DNA from: Fusarium oxysporum f. sp. lycopersici 4287
Taxonomy: Eukaryota > Ascomycota > Sordariomycetes > Hypocreales > Nectriaceae
DNA: 64,000 nt
Direction: 5' to 3'
Assembly: GCF_000149955.1 (NCBI RefSeq)
Contig: NC_030995.1
Location: forward strand, 496,001 to 560,000
Part shown: in pieces, positions 58,154 to 64,000 of the stretch
Numbering within the stretch: position 1 is the stretch's first letter
Layout: each line of letters starts with the position of its first letter
Position numbers and translations under genes: made by a program
Notes under the pieces: model-generated
What the model saw: only the letters and a program-made list of their open reading frames with translations
What the model was told of the DNA's origin: nothing
Databases searched by the model: none

Positions 58154-59010
58154 AGTAATTGAGAGAAGTTTAGCCAGAAAGCCACGTCGATTTTGACAGC
58201 TCTTCGCGGTTTAAATGAGTCGTTCTGCTCACCAACTTCGCCTAGCGCTTATGGAGCTGCCTCGTGAAGTGGATAACTATCCTGGTCCGGCTCCCGCTCA
58301 TGATCGTGAGTGGTGAAGTGCATAGGCAGCATGGCTTGGCGTTTTGGTGAGTATTGGGCATACTTACCAGAAAGTCGGGCTGAAGTTCTCTGACTAGTCC
58401 AACAATTGTTGGTTTATCGTAAGGCTCAGCGACCCTGTTGCAAGTTGCCAAGATACGGATTGAGGCAGATGTTTATGCTTAATTAGCCTCGTCGCTTACC
58501 ATGCCCAAGTTATGATGCAGCGCGTATATGTAGTTGTTATATTTAAGCTTGTTTTATTATTGCTTTATTGCCTAAATCCGAGCCTAAGCCCTATATTCGA
58601 CCATATGCAGGTATGACGACGCGAATGTAAACATACCACCGCAGCAAATCCCTAATTTGGCAATGCCCCTCCGAGATTCCGAGCAGAACCAACATCATCA
58701 GACGATAAAGAAGCAACTTCCGAGGGGTACCTTCCGAGAAAAGCAAGACTTTCCATTCAGCAGTGGAGTGTATTACTTGTCTGGAACACGAAGACATTAA
58801 CCGCATGAATCACCAGCGAAATACAAAGTCGATGATTCGGCAGGAAACGGGCTGCATATGCACGGTGATACGATTCTTGTCAGACTCCAAGATTAGCCCC
58901 TCAATATGATGTGTGTTGACTGAATAGGAATGCATGTGAAACATATATCTGACATTTCCTGCTGCTGGTTTCTTTGTGTCCTTTTCATCGTTTGTTGAAG
59001 TACCGTGATC
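58154..59010. other. divergent intergenic region
   Basis: Promoter region shared by the F-box gene (-) and the P450 relic (+). It is AT-rich near 58520-58570. No gene is seen. Confidence 0.4.
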
Positions 59011-60920
59011 ATGTTTGAGATATCGACCTTCTTTTCGGGGGTTGCCCTTGGATTTCTTCTTTATATCAGTATTGGAGTGATCCGAAATGGCTCAAAGAGG
59101 CCTCCCCTTCCTCCGGGGCCGAAAGGTCTTCCTTTGTTAGGAAATCTGAGCCATCTTCCGCCGCCTGGCGTGTTTGAAGCGCATCACTGGTTGAAGTTCA
59201 AGGACCTCTATGGTACGACCTCCAGTAAAAATAGAGTACACAGCGAGCCATCTGCTGACAACGACCAGGACCTATCAGCTCTATCACGGTAATGGGGCAG
59301 ACGATCATCATCATAAACAACTGGAAACTTGCATCACAGCTGCTGGATAAAAGATCCGCAAAACATTCCTCCAGACCCAAGATCATGATGGCGGGCGAAA
59401 TGTGAGTGATGATTAACTTTGTGATAGAGTAGTACGGCTGATGTATATAGGGTCGGCTGGGAAAACTCACTTGGTTTCTCGCCATATAACGATCGCTTCA
59501 GAACGTATCGGAAGAACATGGCCCGCATTATCGGATCGAAAAGGGCCGCAGCAAAGTATGATAGGCTGCAAGAAGCTGAAGTTGCTCACTTCCTACTGCA
59601 TGTCTTAGACGACCCAGAGAGGTTCATGGACCATATCAGGAAGTCGGTTTGCTCAGCTCTCAGTGAAGTTGGGGGACTACGCTAACATTGCTAAGGGAAG
59701 CGGGCTCGGTTATTCTGAAAATCGCTTACGGATATACAGCTGAGCCTTCCAAAGAAGACATTCTCATCAAAATGGCGGGCCAGGCCATGGACGATGTAAC
59801 AGCAGCTGGTGTGCCGGGTGCATTTCTAGTTGATATACTGCCCCTATGTAAGCTGCCTTAAACACAACCCCTGCCTGTGCAAACCACTGACGCTCTCAGT
59901 ACGATACGTACCAGACTGGGTTCCGGGCGCGAACTTCAAGAGACTTGCCAAGAAATGGTCTTCAGAGCTGGACGATCTTACTGAAAAGCCTTATGCTTTT
60001 GTCAAGCATCAGCACGCATCGGGCAAGCAAGACAACTCATTTGTCTCACGGCTTCTTGAAGTGGGAGATTCGACTGAGGAAGCGAGGTTTACGACCAAGT
60101 GGTCGGCCTTGTCACTGTACGCTGCCGGGGCTGATACGGTACGTTGCTGGGCGTATATTATGAGGAACATTCGCTGACGTGGCAGACTGTCTCTTCCATT
60201 TCTCTTTTCTTTCTAGCAATGATATTGTATCCTGATGTCCAGAAGAAGGCCCAAGAGGAGATTGACGGCGTAATCGGCAACGAGAGACTACCTAATTGTT
60301 CAGATCGGCAAAGTCTTCCTTATGTCAATGCGATAGTCAAGGAGGTTCTTCGATGGCATCCAGTCGCCCCTATGGGGCTGCCTCATACAAGCACTGTAGA
60401 TGATGTGTTTGAAGGATACTTTGTTCCCAAAGACGCACTGATCATGCCCAATATCTGGTGAGTACTTCTTGTCGGCATCTGGCCTTGACTTAGCAGTGCG
60501 TAGGTACTTTGCCCATGACCCTGAGGTCCACCACGAGCCAATGCGCTTTAACCCAGAACGGTTCTTGTCTACCGACGGCAATCAACCTGAACAAGATCCG
60601 CACATGTACACGTTCGTCTTTAGGCGTCCGCGTATGCCCAGGTGCGTGTCTATAGCCGATATGCATTGTTTCTACAACATCGATCCAGTCACTCGCTGTA
60701 TAGCATATCAGAAAAGACGAGAATGATGCTCAACCCTGAACTCCCTATTTACTCTCGGGATGATCAGCCACCCCGAGCCGTTCAAAGCCGCTATTACGCC
60801 AAGATCGCCACACCACGAACGATTAATCCGGTCAGTGGAGCAAGAGTACCCCTGGGAACAGAGCGACGGCCATATCATAGAGAACATGCAGCGCCAAGCA
60901 TCGTGAACCCCAAAAACAGC
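59011..60920 (+). pseudogene. cytochrome P450 (O-methylsterigmatocystin-oxidoreductase-like), heme region destroyed
   Basis: Exons 59011-59212, 59269-59401, 59451-59642, 59696-59847, 59900-60138, 60186-60457 and 60504-~60620 all join in frame. The N-terminus has a membrane anchor, then PPLPPGPKGLPLLGN. The I-helix motif AGADTT spans the exon 5/6 junction. ExxR is in KEVLRWHP, and the PERF-type FNPERFLS is present. After MYTFVF the frame breaks. The heme-Cys sequence (VRVCPG) appears in another frame with a TAG shortly after, and the C-terminal LYSISEKTR segment lies in a third frame near 60642-60830. At least two frame changes and stops are needed, so this is a pseudogene, not a splicing question. 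The style is of fungal CYP64-like enzymes from secondary metabolism. The 3' boundary is approximate. Confidence 0.85.
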
Positions 60921-62718
60921 TGTCATTGCAAGGATCCAAGTCGATCAGAGACGATGCAAAATCTCGGTGTTACTCAACTTGGCATAAGCAAACCTAACAT
61001 GTATGCTTAAAGTTTGCCACTAAATTCCCCCCTCAGCTCAGAGGCCACTTGGTGCCCAAGGCTCCTCCCGGAAGCATCGCCCGGTGAGATTCGCGCCCCG
61101 GGGAGATCATGGAAACGAACGATACTGAATGGGGAAAGTAATATCGTCCCTTGCAGATGTGCTACACATGAGCTGTCAGGCAGGTGATTTGATTGAAGCG
61201 GATTTCGTATATTGGGGGGTCTAATTTTGAGGCGGAGGGCAATAGCTCGCGGTTGGAAATTGGTAGGCTGCTTTGCTGCTTTGACTGTAACAGGGGGCGG
61301 GGCTGGAGCTGAGCTGGCGGGTTTAGGCATTAAAGAAAAAAGTGGCAGTGAAATCTGACAAGTTTATCCTAACCCAAAGCTTAATTCTTCATTCTGTATC
61401 CGTATCTGTCAGCAAAAGCGGGATAAGAAATTGCCTCAATTCTGCATTGAAGAAACAAAGAGTCTTGGCCTCGGTAGTTCCGTTCCGTGCGACGGAACTC
61501 GGTACTCCTACCCTTGCAAGTGCTGAGAGGCGTTCTGTGATGGACTCCCAATTGAGACAGCACTTACCATTGCGTAATCTACAACAACGAGAGCATAAAA
61601 TTGACGTCGCATTGATTGACAATGCATCTCGATCAATCATCACTGGCGGGCATGGAATTTTCCGAGGGCTCCAAGCTACGGGCGCTGCGCTGTGACCTAC
61701 GCTTAATTCATGCATATCGCGAGTCATTCGCCTCGACTCTTGCTTCATGACAGTCACTTTTTACTGCTCTAACTCGAGGCGATTGACTGTGACATGTATC
61801 TGACTGTTTAAACTCTACGCCTGAAATTTGAAACATGAATTACTGGTAAAGTTGCAGCAGTCTCGACGTTTGCAGGCTGAGACTGTCACTCAAGGATATT
61901 TCGTGGTTTTGCATGTAAACTCTAAATACTGGTCCCCTTGTCATTCATCCTTGCAGCATTTCTCCTGATGACATTGTCCTCTCCCGATGACCTCTCCCAG
62001 CTTCCGGACTCGAACTGGCAGAATGTCACAACTTGACAGCTCACATACTTGGCAGAGCCGTGGACAAGAGGTTATATTAAGATATTTCATGGGGGTTGAG
62101 GGAGTTTTTTACCCAACGCGGTTGGCGCGTCGATAGACCCTCATGCCTCGTCCCTCCCCCTGGTTAAACTTTTACCGGCCCAACGGATGGGTGTGTCCGT
62201 GTCTTGTTTCATTGGCAAATCACCCCATGCCAATTGGACAGTTGAGGCTTGGGACTGACCGAGTTTTACGTGCTCGTTCTTCGTTTAACCCAACCATTGC
62301 TCGTTGCTAACCTTGTTCAAGCCACGAGCACATGTTTGATGGCTGAGACATGAATGACTGGGCTAACAATAACGTCTGCGGGCCTTGAATCATGTCCAGG
62401 TTTACGCTTGAGCTTTTAGCGGTTACATCCTTGAAGCATCAATTTTAGGTCCGTTCGCATGCCCCCATGCAGGGGGGGGAAGCTGATGACGATTGACTGA
62501 ACAGGTTATTCGTATTAATGAATGAAAGAGCGGCCACACAAAAGATGACGCGCCAGATCGACACGGGGAGCCATCCATATTAACGTAGCACCCAACCTCT
62601 TTGTCTTTCTTCTTCTTCCCTTTCGCCAAGAGCTGCCAACTGTTCACGATGCACCCGTACCAACTTCAATCTACCTTTCCTTAATGACCGTCGTACGTCC
62701 GTCGGAACCGCCGAAACC
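60921..62718. other. intergenic region, about 1.8 kb
   Basis: No gene is supported. A 117-codon frame at 61342-61695 has no protein-like features. The right end is the promoter of the membrane-protein gene. Confidence 0.45.
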
Positions 62719-63730
62719 ATGGCCGCTGAGTCTGGGGAGACAGGCCAGACGGGGCCAATTGTCGCGTCGTTGCTGGTCAACATGGTCATCGCGGGCCTCT
62801 TCGCCATAGCTTGCTACAACTGTCTCGAGATCATCATCTCGCTACTGAATCGCTTCAAACGGCACGATGGTCTTTATTTCTGGAGCATGGTGGTAGCGAC
62901 CCTTGGGATATTACTGCACAGTATCGTGGTCATATTGAGGTACTACAGCTTGGGGCCCAACTTTTTGCTCTGCGTTTTGACGTGCGTGGGCTGGTATGGT
63001 ATGGTCACCGGTCAATCTGTCGTGCTGTATTCTCGACTACATCTCATCGTTGAGGATAAGTCGAAGACGCGATGGGTTTTATACATGATCATCATCAACT
63101 TCTTCATACTACATGTTCCGACGACAGTCCTCTTCCTCGGAAGCAACACCAAACACTCGGCCCACTTCATCGGAGCCTTCAACGTCTACGAGCGCATTCA
63201 ACTGGCCGGCTTCTGCATCCAAGAAACAATCATCTCAGGCCTATACATCTGGGAACGTCGCGGGGCCTCAAACCGATCTTCGCCGTGGGCAAGAAATGGA
63301 GCGCAAGATCATGCGATACCTCATCATCGTCAACATCCTCGTCATCCTCCTCGACATCAGCCTCATCCTCACGCAGTACATGAGCCACTTCAACATCCAA
63401 ACAACCTACAAGCCCGTCGTGTACAGCATAAAACTAAAGATGGAGTTCGTGGTGCTGAATAAATTGTTGCTACTCGTCCAGCACAGCGACTGCAATTGCA
63501 TGCACGTAGTCGGCGAACCCGAAACCCCACCGCCAGACCCTTCACACATCGAATGTCAATCCATCGAACGAAATTCCTCTACACGAACAGGAAGCGACGT
63601 TCCCATTCAAATGAACGTCGCTCCAATTCAGATGAACCACGTACAACAATACGATACCAACGCATCGTCGCAGTCGGGAGGCCGTCACCAAAAGGCCAAC
63701 CCTCTACACTTTCTCGACTACTGTAAGTAA
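62719..63730 (+). CDS. fungal multi-span membrane protein (DUF7703-like), frame broken at a G run
   Basis: From ATG 62719 the protein shows about six membrane segments (near 15-35, 52-72, 83-103, 119-141, 158-175 and one after the break). Between them are GLYFWSMVVATLGILLHS and WYGMVTGQSVVLYSRLHLIV, which resemble a fungal family I know as DUF7703. At 63262-63265 (GGGG) the frame turns into RRGASNRSS, unlike family sequence. The next frame over reads MERKIMRYLIIVNILVILLDISLI, then FNIQTTYKPVVYSIKLKMEFVVLNKL, which is typical. One extra G explains this, and no GT-AG intron restores the phase. The tail is polar, ending at TAA 63728-63730. A GTAAGT at 63724 overlaps the stop, so an alternative spliced end further right is possible. 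Confidence 0.72.
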
Positions 63731-64000
63731 CCCTCCCTTATCTCGCCCTTCAATTCTAACGCATCGCAGAACAATTACTCACACGCCACATAGACAGCTC
63801 ATAACTACAACGCCTCCGTAAGCTCTTCAAACAGCCACTGAAGCACGACCCTCACCGCTGCTATGAGTTCCCCAACTGCAAATGCCGAAGCCATCACCCG
63901 ACACTGAGGCTTCCGTAAGCTAATAGCGCCACAAAGCCACCTCGGCAATAAATAACTTTAGCCGCGTCGTTTCACTCATCTCGCCATTCGTCATACGGCG
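63731..64000. other. right window edge
   Basis: This is the 3' region of the membrane-protein gene, perhaps with an alternative last exon after the acceptor near 63797. Nothing else is seen. Confidence 0.3.

Noticed and set aside
1..64000. CRISPR arrays, transposase genes and long terminal repeats
   Set aside because: No spaced direct repeats, transposase or reverse-transcriptase motifs, or paired long repeats were found by reading.

Overview
This window comes from a filamentous ascomycete. Genes are single and widely spaced. Introns are about 45-165 bp, with GT(A/G)(A/G)G(T/C)-type donors and CTAAC/CTGAC branch sites. The gene set (trehalose phosphorylase of the Neurospora ccg-9 type, GINS subunit Psf3, Mn superoxide dismutase, a Yos9/OS-9 lectin, a Cnn_1N microtubule-organising protein, a Zn2Cys6 factor) is typical of Sordariomycetes. 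A Fusarium-like Hypocreales species is my inference from protein style, not a proven assignment.

Layout. 0-10 kb: a partial gene start at the left edge (-), a Zn2Cys6 regulator (-), flavohemoglobin (-), a tRNA-Arg(TCG) gene carrying two insertions, and a secreted protein gene of unknown function (-) with a probable frameshift. 10-24.5 kb: a long pyrimidine-rich leader feeding the seven-exon ccg-9 gene (+), a degenerate APH-fold pseudokinase (+), mitochondrial MnSOD (-), psf3 (+) and a two-finger C2H2 regulator (-). 24.5-35 kb is gene-poor; it contains yos9 (+) between two intergenic stretches of 4-5 kb. 35-44 kb: the Cnn_1N protein (+), a small secreted double-psi beta-barrel protein (-), a FAD-linked oxidase with a broken frame (+), and triplet/9-bp repeats. 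44.8-58 kb: a GAF hybrid histidine kinase (-), a SnoaL-like protein (+), an SDR (-), an arginase-fold protein lacking two metal-binding histidines (-), a hydrophobic secreted protein (-), a glyoxalase-fold protein (-) and an F-box protein (-). 59-64 kb: a cytochrome P450 whose heme-binding end is destroyed (+) and a fungal multi-span membrane protein with a frame break (+).

No operon or obvious biosynthetic cluster is present; each gene appears to have its own promoter. Several genes relate to stress handling (flavohemoglobin against NO, MnSOD against superoxide, trehalose metabolism, histidine kinase signalling), but nothing shows they are co-regulated. Two patterns stand out. First, a tRNA gene carries a 55-bp insertion in its T-arm that has the donor, branch site and acceptor of an mRNA-type intron, in addition to its normal anticodon-loop intron. 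Second, five accessory genes carry small frame-breaking changes, while every housekeeping-type gene I could rebuild is exactly in frame across its splice sites.
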